Source: Xanthostigma xanthostigma
Taxonomy: Eukaryota > Arthropoda > Insecta > Raphidioptera > Raphidiidae
DNA: 64,000 nucleotides
Reading direction: 5' to 3'
Assembly (NCBI GenBank): GCA_963575645.1
Contig: OY754465.1
Span: 7,098,501 to 7,162,500, forward strand
In this document: positions 33,771 through 44,359 of the stretch, one piece after another
Numbering within the stretch: the stretch's first letter is position 1
Layout of the letters: the number at the start of each line of letters is the position of its first letter
The notes under the pieces: generated by a model
Told to the model about the DNA's origin: nothing
Database searches by the model: none
Seen by the model: the letters and a program-made list of their open reading frames with translations, nothing else
Translations under genes and position numbers: made by a program

Positions 33771-33860
33771 AGATACCTACTTTTAAAAAAATCTTTGAGG
33801 ACTGGAATCTTTTAATTATATCTAAATACTTTCTGCAGCTCTAGTCTCATGTAAGAGTTC

Positions 33861-33993
33861 TAATACAAAACAAGCGTCCGCTACCGGCGCGTTTATACAG
33901 TACAACACGGTACGACAACTAGGCTATCAGGTGTAGTCACGAGATACAAGAAAATTCAGTAGTCCATCTTAACTCATTGCAATTATACACTAA
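33861..33993 (+). repeat. Left half of LINE-like repeat split by Harbinger
   Basis: Matches 30525-30640 ('aagcgtccgctaccggcg', 'acacggtacgacaactag'). The continuation lies on the far side of the Harbinger element from 37725. Confidence 0.6.
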
Positions 33994-34371
33994 TGCTGGG
34001 TTGCACAACGCAAAATCAAATATTTGATTGGGTTGTCAAACACTTGAAAGCGCTGTTAAACACTTGATCGGGCGATTTCCGTTGCTGATCGCGTCGTTAA
34101 CGATGCTTCGTCAGATTTGATTTGATCGGGTTGTCAAATGGACTTAACCACGCTGTTAACGTAAAAATCTGTTGCACAACGCCTGATCAAAGTTGATCAC
34201 GCTGTTAACCGGGTTGTTAAACTAATCGGTGATCATTGTGTGATTAACTTTTGACGAAGGCACTGTTTTGCAGTATTTTACAATAGAAAAACACAAAAAA
34301 TAATTTTATAACGTTTATTTGTGTATTAAATTTATTAAAAAAAATTATATATACATATAAGTAAATAAAAA

Positions 34372-35058
34372 ATGTCAGATTTGTCTTCTTTGACATCCTT
34401 ATCGTCGGATGATGATTTTGAGGAAATTATACCTCGTAGAAGAGTCATACGTGACAGGACAGATCCGTTTCTGTATTACGACGAATTGGAATTTAAAACA
34501 AGATACCGGTTCTCAAAACAAACCATCAGAGAAATGTTGCATATTTTTGGGCCCGCTTTGACACCAAATCGAAATAAATCGATTACAGCGGAGAATCAGC
34601 TACTACTCACGTTACGGTTTTTTGCCACCGGTGCATTCCAACAGCTCGTAGGCGATCACATCGGAGTGCACAAATCGACAGTGTGTAGAATTATTAGTAG
34701 AGTCACCCGTTTAATAACTGCATTAAAACCAGATTATATCACCATGCCAGCCGATGCAGAACGAGACGGTGTGAAACTACAATTTTACAACATAAGGCAT
34801 TTCCCCGGCGTGCTTGGTCCGATTGACTGCACCCACATAAAAATCCAGTCACCGGGAGGTGAGCGCGCTGAATTGTTTCGGAATCGGAAAGGCTACTTCT
34901 CTATCAACGTGTAAGCTGTATGCGATTCTTCGTTACGAATCCGTAACATCGTAGCACGCTGGCCGGGGTTCGTACACGATAGCATTATTTTTAATGATTG
35001 TTCGTTGTACGTTGATCACAGGACCAGTACAGCTGTACGATGCTCTTCTAAAATCTAA
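34372..35058 (+). pseudogene. Harbinger (HARBI1-like) nuclease, premature stop and lost C-terminus
   Basis: This protein would be the DDE nuclease that moves the element, working in the nucleus with the Myb-like partner. The open part is 180 residues: an acidic N-terminus (SSDDDFEE), a helical DNA-binding region (LLLTLRFFATGAFQQLVGDH and IGVHKSTVCRIISRV, residues about 77-120) and the first catalytic acid in GPIDCTH (D about 152). A TAA at 34912-34914 replaces what is normally a glutamine codon in 'INVQAVCD'. Reading on past it, AVCDSSLRIRNIVARWPG and FVHDS keep the second catalytic acid (codon 34978-34980), but similarity fades after IIFNDCSL and the frame stops at 35056-35058. The last catalytic region (usually about 130 residues) was not found before the Myb gene. 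Start chosen at the ATG after 'aataaaaa', the first in the frame. Dead for transposition. Confidence 0.88.
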
Positions 35059-36090
35059 GAACAACTTTTAACACAGTTTAGAAATCTGATACATAACCTG
35101 TAAAATATGTGATGATTATAAAGACAAACAATTCAGCAGCGCTCTTACAATATTGTTTTTGTAAAAGTACTTGAAATGCGCCAACTTGCTATTTGCTAAT
35201 AATATTTCCTGCTAAACAATTCAATGCAAAATAGCGTATCGTGTATTCGTGTTTAACACAGTTTAGGTTAGTTGCCACAAATTGGCGCCAAAAATGCGAC
35301 GACAAAGAGAGATACAGAATACCAGTGGCGGACGAGTTTTGTTTATAATTAGGCACTAGTTTGACTGAAATCTATTTGTTAGCAGTTATTTGATCAGAAA
35401 TGATTAAACTGCTTACATATTGGATCGACTCGGAACGATCCGGTACATTACACAACAATCGATAACACAACAATAAGTTTGAGTTGTGTGCCGAATCAAT
35501 TCATTACAACGCTTTTTAAATAAAGTTTTTACAAAGTACGATCGAAATCATACCGTACGGGACGCGACTTAATGCTCGTGCTCGATCGTATGAAAAGCAA
35601 CGAGTAACGTAACGATACGATAGTAACGAGTGCTAATTGTTTTTGTAACAAATACATACGAGTACACAATTTCGTTAGTCGTACTGTACCAGACAGTATC
35701 GAGTCGATTCAGTCCTCATTTGCTAACAAAATATTAAATAGACCCTGTTGCGGGAAGTATAGTATCTATTTGGGCTTATCGTACTACTTTCCGAACCGGT
35801 ATTCTCGTTCCTTGTACTCGATTGCACAAACCGTGAACCGAAATCCTTAATCCTTGGTCTCGAGTTAATTTGGCAGTACTACCTGCGAATAATTTTAACA
35901 AAAAGATAAAAACAATAAAAAACATTATTGATATTAATATTTGTATTTATTTAAATTTTCTAAAGTTTTCTTTTTTATTTTCAGATCATACTGAAACAGA
36001 ATTTTTTTTGTTCTGAGTTCGTATTCTGCGCACTCGTATTTTTTTTTAAATATTCTTTTTTATAATGTTCAGATGTAACATTTGTTTTTT
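35059..36090. other. Interior of Harbinger without intact gene; possible nested foldback
   Basis: This should hold the missing nuclease C-terminus but does not. Weak inverted matches ('ctatttgttagca' at 35372 against 'tgctaacaaaatattaaata' at 35721; 'tggatcgactcgg' at 35422 against 'cgagtcgattca' at 35699) suggest a degraded foldback insertion of about 360 bases. Confidence 0.4.
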
Positions 36091-37429
36091 TTAGATTTTG
36101 TTTTTTTTTCTTATGGGACGGGTCATTTTGGGTTGTGGAGATTGTACTGCCGGTCCAGGGGAAGATTCTGGTCTAGGTTCGGGTGTTGGGTTGGGAGATC
36201 TCGGTTCCTCCGGAATTTCAAAAATTATATCTAAAAAATGTAATGAACATATTCACAAAATAACTGTCGCTGTCATATTTTAAAAACATTTTTCTTAGCA
36301 TAAAACTAACTCACCGTTAAAAAATGCTGCGGCGTCATCAAATGGATTTGCCAGTGGGCTGGTCTGGCCATCCATTAGGGCCAACATCTGAGCCCCCGTT
36401 TCGTCCAATTTGGGCGTAAACGTTCCTCCCCCAGTTTTGAAAAGTTCTTTCTAAAAGTGCAAAACAATTTCTGTTTATATTGATATAATTATTATATATC
36501 ATAGGAAATCTATGCATTTCAGAGTACGACAGAAAATTGTGCATCGATCCACACTACAAAATATAAAACTTGTAAGAAAAAAAGTTTTATATTCATAGAA
36601 ATTGTAAATTCATATCTACATGCAAAAAATTATTCCACTTTTTATATGAGTTTCCAAAACAATTAACCGCTCACCTTATCTGAAGCTGCTGCGACCTTCG
36701 CATCCAAATAGTTTTGTTTCTATAAAAACAATTAAAAATTAAGTTTAATGTAAGATTCATATGCAATTGGCAATCTTTAGTTTACACGTATGGGCTCAAA
36801 TAGGTAAATTTTATTGAACATACTGTATTTCATATTATACTTCATACAGGAATCATTCGTATTGTGATGAAACGGAAATAAGTCAGTTACTTACACGATC
36901 CGCTGCCACGTCTTTCCTCGTTTTTCGTTTCATATTGAAATAAAGATTTTTCAGCTGGCTTATATCCCAAACACCGGATTGCGTTGAGGCGTTAAACACA
37001 TTCTGCACCCTAATCCCAGCCTCATTTTTTTGTCTCAAGTTTACCGCATCGGTTTCCTTGCTCTCAATTATGTGAGAATATCTAAAAGAAATCGGTTTGG
37101 GATATTTAACGGAAACAGGAAAACGGATGGAAACATATTGAATAAATCGGACTTAAAAACGGAATTTTGGTTAACGCAATGTTAAGATAGGATATTTTGG
37201 AATCATGTTTATGACATTCTACTGTTTGGTCAAAAAAATGACATTAGTTTGTTACAAATAAATAAAAAGCATTATTCACAAAATAATTGCTGGAAAACAA
37301 ATTTGTTAAAAATATTATGTATACGGAAACACGATAAAATAATATTAAAAAAAATACATACTTTTCTACGTGTCGCAAAAACATCTGCTTTTCGCTCTCC
37401 GTAAAGTTTTTGGACCGTTTATCACCCAT
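36091..37429 (-). CDS. Myb/SANT-like DNA-binding protein of the Harbinger element, five exons, intact
   Basis: Known role of the family: it binds the transposon ends and helps bring the nuclease into the nucleus. I read five minus-strand exons: 37429-37362, 37081-36895, 36719-36675, 36450-36315 and 36230-36091. All introns are GT..AG (donors GTATGT, GTAAGT, GTGAGC, GTGAGT; acceptors TTTTAG, TTATAG, TTTTAG, TTTTAG) and the phases fit, giving 191 codons without a stop. Order: MGDKRSKNFTESEKQMFLRH opens a Myb/SANT-like (Myb_DNA-bind_5 type) domain, residues about 5-85, with VWDISQLKNLYFNMKRKTR in its last helix; then 'KELFKTGGGTF' and 'MLALMDGQTSPLANPFDD', typical of this family, an acidic/proline-rich stretch, and a basic tail (RKKNK) that may be a nuclear signal. 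The start is the first ATG of exon 1 with the family N-terminus; a longer in-frame reading upstream (to 37480) is hydrophobic and unlike the family. Divergent partner: nuclease at 34372. Function is by homology; expression is not shown. Confidence 0.85.
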
Positions 37430-37724
37430 TTTAGTACACTTTACACAAATTAAATAATGAAAAATAACACAAGCTATCAAGTTCCAACCGTGTATTTGAC
37501 AGCTGCACTGACACGAACATACTACCGTGAACTAAGATTGCGGTTATTTGTTACCAACTGTGAACGAAAAATTACTACATATGGTACTAGGTCAGTTAAC
37601 AGCCCTGTTAGTTAACAGGGACGCAATATTCGTTTGTGCAACAGTTAAAATTTTAGCAGCGTGGTTAAATTAACAACGCTGTTGGCCAACAGCCCTGTCA
37701 AATTTTGTATGTGCAACCCAGCAT

Positions 37725-37885
37725 TAAGTTGGTAAACTGACCGCGACGTTCGTCGATGTATGGCAACAGTTTTTCAACGGCTAAGCGGGAAAAATCTTTG
37801 AGATTCATTTCCGTGAAGGACATATCTACAAGTATGTAAGGAATCCTCAGTGTGCGAGTCCAACTCGCACTTAGCTGTTTTTTTT
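37725..37885 (+). repeat. Right half of LINE-like repeat split by Harbinger
   Basis: 'ttggtaaactgaccgcgacg' to 'gtgcgagtccaactcgcac' matches 30640-30800 in the uninterrupted copy, so the repeat was there before the Harbinger inserted. Confidence 0.65.
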
Positions 37886-38167
37886 TATAGTACCGTTTAA
37901 ACTTTGACAAACGATGGTGGTTACATAAAGCTTTGGGTGTTCAGATCAGATGCATCGATCACGGTGCATAATTGTTAGATGTGCATATTCGTTCGATAAT
38001 CTTATTAAGCAGCCATTGAAGTTTACTCCTGGTAAGCTCATCTTAAACAACTAAAATAGAACAAGTTTGCTTTCATGTTTGGCAGAGTTAATTTATTTTA
38101 TTACCAAACATATATCGCATTATAATACCACAGTAAATTATCCATACTAGAAATGATAACACTGTAC

Positions 38168-38506
38168 CAGAGAAGAGATACTGTATAGAAGTTTATTAGT
38201 GTGACTGCAAATTTTAGTTTGTAATGTTTCTGCTAGATGACAGAGCGATCGAGGTTTAATATCAGTGTACAGAGGTCGGGGACGTATATTTCCATCTCTC
38301 ATCTTCAGAAGTTTTGAGCGTTTATCTAAACAGAACAGAAAATAAATATAAAAAAATATGACTAAGGTGTGAAGCTGAAATTATTAATTATCGCCACCTG
38401 GCGTTGCGGTTCCGAAGCTTGAGTGCGCTGTATCGCCATCTTGACAATTGAGGTGGGAATTGCGCTTTAACACAGAATTGAACTTCTATACAGTCTCTCT
38501 TCTCTG
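38168..38506. mobile_element. MITE with CAGAGAAGAGA ends
   Basis: Inverted ends CAGAGAAGAGATACTGTATAG and CTATACAGTCTCTCTTCTCTG extend over about 25 bases. The CAG start resembles hAT MITEs, but flanking bases (ACTGTAC against ATTGTATC) match only partly. Non-coding. Confidence 0.7.
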
Positions 38507-38625
38507 ATTGTATCAAAACTATTGCCGAGTTGCAAAAAATTGTCACAAAATTTGATTTGACATAACCTTAGATTACAGGCTTTATGAATGCAGATGCAGT
38601 CTGATATCGTTATGACACTTTACAT

Positions 38626-39135
38626 CAGTGATTCCCAAAGTGGTCTATATCGACCTCTAGGGCTCGACGACAACTTACAAGGGGTCCATGTCAGCGAGAA
38701 AAAAAATTGGGGGTCCATGAAATGAAGATGGAGGTCAACGATAGTGAATCTCCTAACAAAAAAAGAAACAAACTGGACATCGTTAACCGAAGAGATTTAA
38801 GATTAAATCTACCTAAATTGATGCCAAATGTTGAAAATTTATTATTAAAGCATCAGGTTCATCCCTCACACTAAAAGCATTTACTTTTTGCTTAGTTATT
38901 TTATGTAACAGAGAGTAAATTTTAATTTGATTCGATTAATTTGAATCTAATTACACACATTTCACTACCGTTATAAATTTAAATCGTTCAAAGTGAGTAG
39001 CACTATACCGGTTGTCAAAAATACATTTGAAATTAATGAATTTGCAAAAAATCAATATCAGATAAGCAGGGGGTTTACCCAAAACCGAAAAACATGGCAA
39101 GTGGTCTACGAGACAAAAAAGTTTGGGAACCTCTG
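38626..39135 (+). mobile_element. hAT element with transposase C-terminus
   Basis: Ends CAGTGATTCCCAAAGTGG and AAGTTTGGGAACCTCTG; flanks CTTTACAT (38618-38625) and ATTTACAT (39136-39143), 7 of 8 identical. 'CAGTG.TTCCCAAA' ends are typical of the hAT group related to ZBED/SCAND3-like genes. Contains the 3' end of a transposase gene. Confidence 0.85.
38752..38874 (+). pseudogene. hAT (ZBED/FAM200-type) transposase, C-terminal remnant
   Basis: An open stretch ending at TAA 38872-38874 reads KKRNKLDIVNRRDLRLNL, then PKLMPNVENLLLKHQVHPSH. This is the pattern closing ZBED5/SCAND3/FAM200-like hAT transposases (K-R-N-R-L, D-L-R-L-x-L, then a terminal H-Q-A/V-x-x-S-H). Only about 40 residues survive; catalytic and zinc-finger parts are gone. 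Recognised from memory of the family, not by search. Confidence 0.65.
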
Positions 39136-39236
39136 ATTTACATAGAAAAGATCACTTTTCAAGCGAAATAATTAACAAGTGTATAAATGTTGTCTCGAAG
39201 TAGAAATTGTGTAAAAAACTGTGTGAAATAAATCCA

Positions 39237-39901
39237 AATGTCCAAATTTTATGATGATCGGAGTTACCGTTCAAAAGTTTTTGTCGGACGGACAAATTTT
39301 GAGTTACATTTTTCATTGATGCTCCGCTCCTATTGGTCGTAGCGTGTTAAATGGGCTATACAACAACAACAAAAATTTCAATTCGTTACTGTAGTTCCTG
39401 AGGTTAGCGCGTTCAACCAAACAAACAAACAAACTCTCCAGCTTTATATATTAGTATAGGCTGCGTGCACGAAGCCTATTAGCGCCGCTAGTGGGCAATA
39501 GAGATTATTATTGAACTCACGTTTTATGGAAATCGTGACATGTTTCTACGGTGATAATTCAAAAATATTAGTTGACCATGATGTGTCAAAAAATAACGTT
39601 ATAATGAAAACTGATGTTAATTTGACAGCGAAACGTCAAATTAGGGCGCCAATGGTCTTTATTTTACTTAAATCGCCATCAGCGCAACAGCCCGGAACAC
39701 AACAAGCATTTCCAGATCGCTTAGTTTTCCTATGTTTTCTTTGTAATTAAAAAACTTTATAAAATTATAACTACTTCCACTTTTTATAAACATTGCTCAC
39801 TGACATACGGAAAATTGGAGTTCGAAGTTTCCACTAGTGCTCACCACAAACGCTCGCATCGAAAAATTTGTAACTCCGCCTCCGTGCACATAGCCCATAG
39901 A
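39237..39901 (-). mobile_element. Helitron family H1, copy D (no cargo), split by a MITE
   Basis: The 3' end is missing: it begins inside at 'ccaaattttatgatgatcgg'. It shows the empty form of the family interior ('gagttacatttttcattgat' directly to 'gctccgctcctattggtcgt'). The 5' end is interrupted: 'tattagtata' stops at 39458, a MITE follows, and 'ataGA|T' (39897-39902) completes the TCTATAC terminus. Confidence 0.8.
39459..39896. mobile_element. MITE with GGCT..GTGCACG ends inside Helitron D
   Basis: Ends GGCTGCGTGCACGAAGCC and, inverted, GGCTATGTGCACGGAGGC; flanked by ATA on both sides (39456-39458, 39897-39899), a 3-bp duplication. Superfamily not settled. The frame 39511-39750 inside has no recognisable domain. 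Confidence 0.72.
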
Positions 39902-40463
39902 TAAGACTAAAAAATAAAACTACTGCTAAAAAAAACTAGATAGAACAACACGTTTTTATAAACTAAAAAATGCAAAATAATAGAGTTAATATAAAAAACG
40001 TGAAGTAGTGATATATTTTTCATTATTAGCCATTTGTAAAAGTAGACCCATGTATATGAATTTATACTGCAGTCCGAAAATGTCGCGGTCGTAAAGAAAA
40101 TTGAACTTACTCTCTGCATCCTATACACAGTCTGGACGAAACACTAATTACTACATCTGTACTGTGTTCAATTAAAAAAAAAAACACAGTTTAATACATT
40201 GCTGTCACTTTGAGTATAGGAAACAATGGCATTATAAAGTGATGTGTTTAGTAATGTAATTATTTAACTGTATAATGTATATTAAGCTTTGCATACTGAA
40301 AATGCTGACGTTTAAGTGTCGTATTTCTGAATGCATAAAGCATATTAGCTTTCAGTTGTGTAGTGGAAATAAAAAAGCACATATAATATGAAAACCAAAA
40401 AAACAAACTATAGTTAACTCAGGAGTTTAAAGCAAGCTTCATAATATATGAAAATTCCAGTCA
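39902..40463. other. Spacer, nothing recognised
   Basis: No feature recognised; a short frame at 39907-40128 is hydrophobic and aromatic-rich without known similarity. Confidence 0.4.
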
Positions 40464-41098
40464 ATTGGGCGACGGGACTATTCCAACTTCAAAAATGTTG
40501 ACATTTGATTATAATAAAGAAAATAAAATTTCTGATATCGTGTGAAGTGACGTGGGTAATTGCTAGTATTCAATATATTTGCTATTCGTTGCCATGGCTA
40601 CCTACATAATATGTTCCACGTCATGTAAACATTAATCAAAGCAAGCCGAACTTGCTTATTTCTGACAGATCCATAAAACAAAAGAGCGGCTGATTTTTCT
40701 TTATTTTCAAAATATTTCCGAAACTATAAAGTTTAGAAAAAAAATGTTTTAACGAAACTTTCTTGAAAAAATAAATAAAATAATAAGTCGTTATGAAAAG
40801 TATACCATTATTATATAAAAAACACCATTATAGCAAATATCTCTTCTGCGCACGCGCCGATTTTCCCCAAAAACAATAGGGCTCTTCATATTTGCATACC
40901 AAACATCCTCCAAAAATTTGGTTTCGACTCATCCGTTTGACCTGTATCGTGTTTACAGACAAACAGACGCACAGATTTTTTCCAAAAATATGTTTTTTGG
41001 ATTTGGGGGACCTCAAAACGGAAAGATATTGTAAAACTTTTGAAAAGTGATTTTTGACTTAAACTAATACCATTCCCCACTTGTGGGTTGGAATGGTA
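40464..41098. mobile_element. MITE of the 'attccaac' family, second full copy
   Basis: Inverted relative of 5047-5705: from 'caattgggcgacgggactat' to 'tgtgggttggaatggt'. It keeps the same inner blocks ('attttccccaaaaacaatag', 'catcctccaaaaatttggtt') in reverse order. Non-coding. Confidence 0.65.
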
Positions 41099-41131
41099 AA
41101 AGTAGTTTATTTTTCTGATGGCGTGGATATT

Positions 41132-41215
41132 AGCGTCCACCATGTACATAAAAGTGTCTACCGCGGACATAAGTGTCCACCGTGAACATAAAATTGTCCA
41201 CCGGGGACATAAATT
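41132..41215. repeat. Minisatellite 'gtccaccgyggacataaaa'
   Basis: Four imperfect tandem units of about 21-27 bases, each containing gtccacc(a/g) or gtctaccg, then tgtacataaaagt, cggacataagt, tgaacataaaatt or gggacataaatt. Confidence 0.75.
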
Positions 41216-41544
41216 TTATTAATTTTGATTTTGATATGTCGACATGTAAATTATACAAACACGCTTTTGAAATTACAATTTAATTAAGTAAAACTCGTTA
41301 TGTCTCTACGTGACAGCAAATCGCGAACTATATAATTTTATTATTATGTATTTTTTTAACAAAATGGCCTTTTCTGTCAAGTAATTAGCCAGGGCTAGTC
41401 ATTATTACGTATTAACAACCTTACAACACTTGATAAAAAATGTTGTAACCAATGTACTACAATTTGTTACACATCCACAGGCACTATTCATCTGAAATAG
41501 TACCAATTGCGGTCAATCGATATTATTAGTAAAAAATAATGTTA

Positions 41545-41960
41545 AGGCCGCTGCACACGAGGCTAGAAACGCTGCTAGATTCCTTGCTAGATTTGCCTAC
41601 TAGTTTTCTAGCGCTGGTTTTCTTGATTGCTTTAAGTGCTCGCTTCACACGAGACTATTTTTCAAGGTTGTTTTGTAGATCGATCTGGTGCGCGCGCAGT
41701 GACAGTTCGAATATAGACACAGAGCAAAACGTGTCTGTTGTCTGACTGACGCCATGTGGGCGTTTTGTTCAAGTGCCCACGTGAAGATACTGCTGATACC
41801 TAGCTGCAAATCTAGCAGGGAAAATAGCCCCTGTTCTAATTTTAAAACCTATCTTCTGAGCTAGCAAGGCAGCCCGCAGTGACGTAATTTCCAGCTTTGT
41901 ACCCAGCCTACCGGCTAGCAGAACTCCTGGCAGCGTTTCGAGCCTCGTGTGCAGCGGCCT
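41545..41960. mobile_element. PIF/Harbinger-type MITE, copy 2
   Basis: Ends AGGCCGCTGCACACGAGGC and GCCTCGTGTGCAGCGGCCT (19-base inverted match) flanked by TTA on both sides (41542-41544, 41961-41963). Together with copy 1 (TAA duplication) this fits the TWA target of PIF/Harbinger. Interior blocks 'ctagattccttgctagattt' and 'ctagcaaggcagcccgcagt' are similar inverted sequences. Its ends differ from the full Harbinger at 33994. Confidence 0.85.
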
Positions 41961-41963
41961 TTA

Positions 41964-42605
41964 GGTGTGAAAATTTTGTAACTTACAAGCACTCTAACTT
42001 TCATCACATTCCAATTTTTTTTCCAAAATTCTAATTTTTTGATAGGGGTGTGTTCTAATAGAAGAATGTAAAAGTGGAGCACTTTTTTTGTCATTAAAAA
42101 AAATTGCCTGATTATTTTTCAACCGGTTTTTTTAGAAAACAAAACATGAAAGTGAGCAAAAAACTGGAAATTGAACGTAAATATATTTCAGTTCTTTGAA
42201 CAACTAAACTCATTTCATTAAAGTTTCAGGAAATTGTTTTCTTCCAGTAAGTAAATTCTTATTCAACACACAACAACGGAAATGACGTAACGTGGCTATA
42301 AAAAATTGAAATGACATTTAAAGATGTGAGAAAATTTATATTAAAGAACTTTGACTTTATTCAGTGTCATGTTAGGGTAATGCAACCGCCGCAGTACCAC
42401 TACTAACTGTGGGTTAAATTTAAACTCCGAACCAGTTATCTTGCAATATTCTTATCCCCGTTCTGAATATTAATGCAAGGGATAGAAAACTTCCCTTGAG
42501 CCCTCACGCTTTATGTATATACGCACCGAAAATGGTGGACCTGGTACTTGTTTCAACAAATAATTAAAAAAAAATATTAAAAGAACAAAAATACACACTT
42601 GTCAA
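41964..42605. other. Spacer, nothing recognised
   Basis: Only the left target duplication of the next hAT (42598-42605) is identified. Confidence 0.45.
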
Positions 42606-43241
42606 TAGGGTTTGCAGTATTGGAGGAGATCCTGTACCGAGAAATTTGATACTTTCGGTACTAGAGAAAAAATGTGTTAAATGCTTGCTGTGCGTGAAAT
42701 AAAATGTTGGAAATAGTTTTGAAGAAGTTCAATCACAAACAAATCACTGAACTATCCTACGTAATTCAATAAACTTTAGATATTACAATCAGTCTCAATA
42801 ATAATCTTTGATTATTAAACAAATTAAGTATGAAGTACTATCTTTGCTCAAGGTTAACAAAAAATAGGTAATCATATTCTTGCCATGAAAAAGGGAACTT
42901 CAATTCAAATTTAATAAATTGTACCTATTCAGTCTGGTTATGAAAAATTCACAAAAATTCTAAACTCGTAGGCGTTACCAGAAACTCGTATAGTCGTAAA
43001 TAGTAATAGACGCAGTAAAGCTGAAAGAAATTGAGGTAAGGTCGCATGGGTGTTATTTACTTAAATAAAACGTTATGTTTTAATTCACCGGCGACGATTA
43101 CAGTATTTACAGCTTGACAAAATAGTGAAAACATTTAAATTAGTATAATTTCTTGTAGTTCCGGAATTCCCGGAAAATGAGTTTCATTTCCCGATACTGA
43201 AGGCGATGAAATTTTTCGGGTTTTCCCGGGAGCAATCCCTA
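42606..43241. mobile_element. hAT MITE with perfect 8-bp target duplication CTTGTCAA
   Basis: Ends TAGGGTTTGCAGTA and GGGAGCAATCCCTA; CTTGTCAA flanks both sides exactly (42598-42605, 43242-43249). Inner 'tcccggaaaatgag' and 'ttcgggttttcccggga' lie near the right end. Non-coding. Confidence 0.87.
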
Positions 43242-43404
43242 CTTGTCAATCATGAGAAAATCTGGTTGCAGTGCGGAACCCTGCCGACAATATAGTATAT
43301 TTGCTATTATAGGCAGTGTGGCTCTATTATATAAACTTAAAAATTTTACTCCTTAATACAACTCTCAAAACAATATTTTTTCTTAATTTCAATAATATTA
43401 TCAA

Positions 43405-44359
43405 CTATCGGTCCCGCCCGGTTTCACCCGGCTGCAAAAGAACGAATGGGGAATGAGTACGCACATTCATCTTAGTTTACCGAGTTGAATGTTGTGTCCA
43501 AACTTCATAATGATCGGAGTTACGCGCTAATATTGCAATATTTAGTTAAGGCATTTCACCTGATAATATTTGTCGGACGGACTAATTTTGAGATACCTAC
43601 ATCTTGCAACATTTTTCATTGATGTTCCGCTCAAATTGGTCGTAGCGTGATATTATATAGCCTATAGCCTTCCTCGATAAATGGGCTATCCAACAAAAAA
43701 TTTTATTTCAATTCGAACCAGTAGTTTCTGAGATTAGCGCGTTCAACCAAACAAACAAACTCTTCAGCTTTATCATATATATTAATACGCTAAGGTTTAA
43801 GATGTTTGCCTCCCTTTTTAGAAAAAACCTCACAATTACTCCACATAAATTATATATATCATTTTACAGATAATTGCTTGCTCTACTGACATCGACAACT
43901 AAAAAATTTATTATTGCTTTTGTTTTTGTAAATTAATTAAAATACAGCAACGCTGAACAACGCCTGCCATCTGACGGCGTTAGTTTTGAAACAACGTCAA
44001 CACTTCGATCTGTCATCTTACCTTCAACAGACACAATACTTCTGACGGCTTTAATTTTGAAACAGCGAGCAACGCTGAACAACGTCACAGCAATGCTGCA
44101 TGATGCCATCTGACGGCTTAGCTCAACGCTTTTGCTACTGCGCCTCTATATGACAATTTTAGTAAAATATTTCTTCGATCTGTCATCTGAGCTTCATATT
44201 GTAATACAACAAAAAGAAGAACGTTATAAGCAGTGTGCAAAATTAGAAACGAATTGAATACCTGCAATCATATTTAAAAAATAATTTTGTAAAGTGATAA
44301 TTATAACACTTATTTAGTGCGAATAATTCGCACAGGTCACTCTAGTATATTAGTATAGA
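43405..44359 (-). mobile_element. Helitron family H1, copy E, interrupted by an H3 Helitron
   Basis: The 3' end is hairpin 'gccgggtgaaaccgggcggg' and 'accgATAGT' (a change from CTAGT). The body runs to 'ctcttcagctttA' at 43772; the H3 element (43773-44345) follows; then 'tatattagtataGA|T' (44346-44360) supplies the 5' terminus. Rejoined, the flanks equal the intact 5' end of copies A and C. A short cargo-like piece 'aatattgcaatatttagtta' (43528) is shared with copy C just after its tRNA. Confidence 0.85.
43773..44345 (+). mobile_element. Helitron family H3, copy d, inside an H1 Helitron
   Basis: Starts TCATATATATTAATACGC and ends GTGCGAATAATTCGCAC, 'aggtcact', CTAG, exactly between A (43772) and T (44346), with no target duplication. 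This is the expected Helitron A|T insertion. Interior as in copy a, with a small deletion near 44030. Confidence 0.9.

Larger units (their letters stand above)
33994..37724. mobile_element. Two-gene PIF/Harbinger transposon, 3.7 kb
   Basis: Terminal inverted repeats: left (A)TGCTGGGTTGCACA, right TGTGCAACCCAGCA(T). The neighbouring 3-bp sites are TAA on the left and TTA or TAA on the right, compatible with a Harbinger TWA target but not an exact match. Subterminal regions on both sides are full of 'ctgttaac'-type repeats (34020-34220; 37585-37700). It has the two genes typical of animal Harbingers in opposite directions: nuclease (plus) and Myb/SANT-like protein (minus). The nuclease is broken, the Myb-like gene is intact. 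Confidence 0.9.

Noticed and set aside
36098..36283. Glycine-rich plus-strand frame
   Set aside because: It is the antisense of the proline-rich last exon of the Myb/SANT-like gene.
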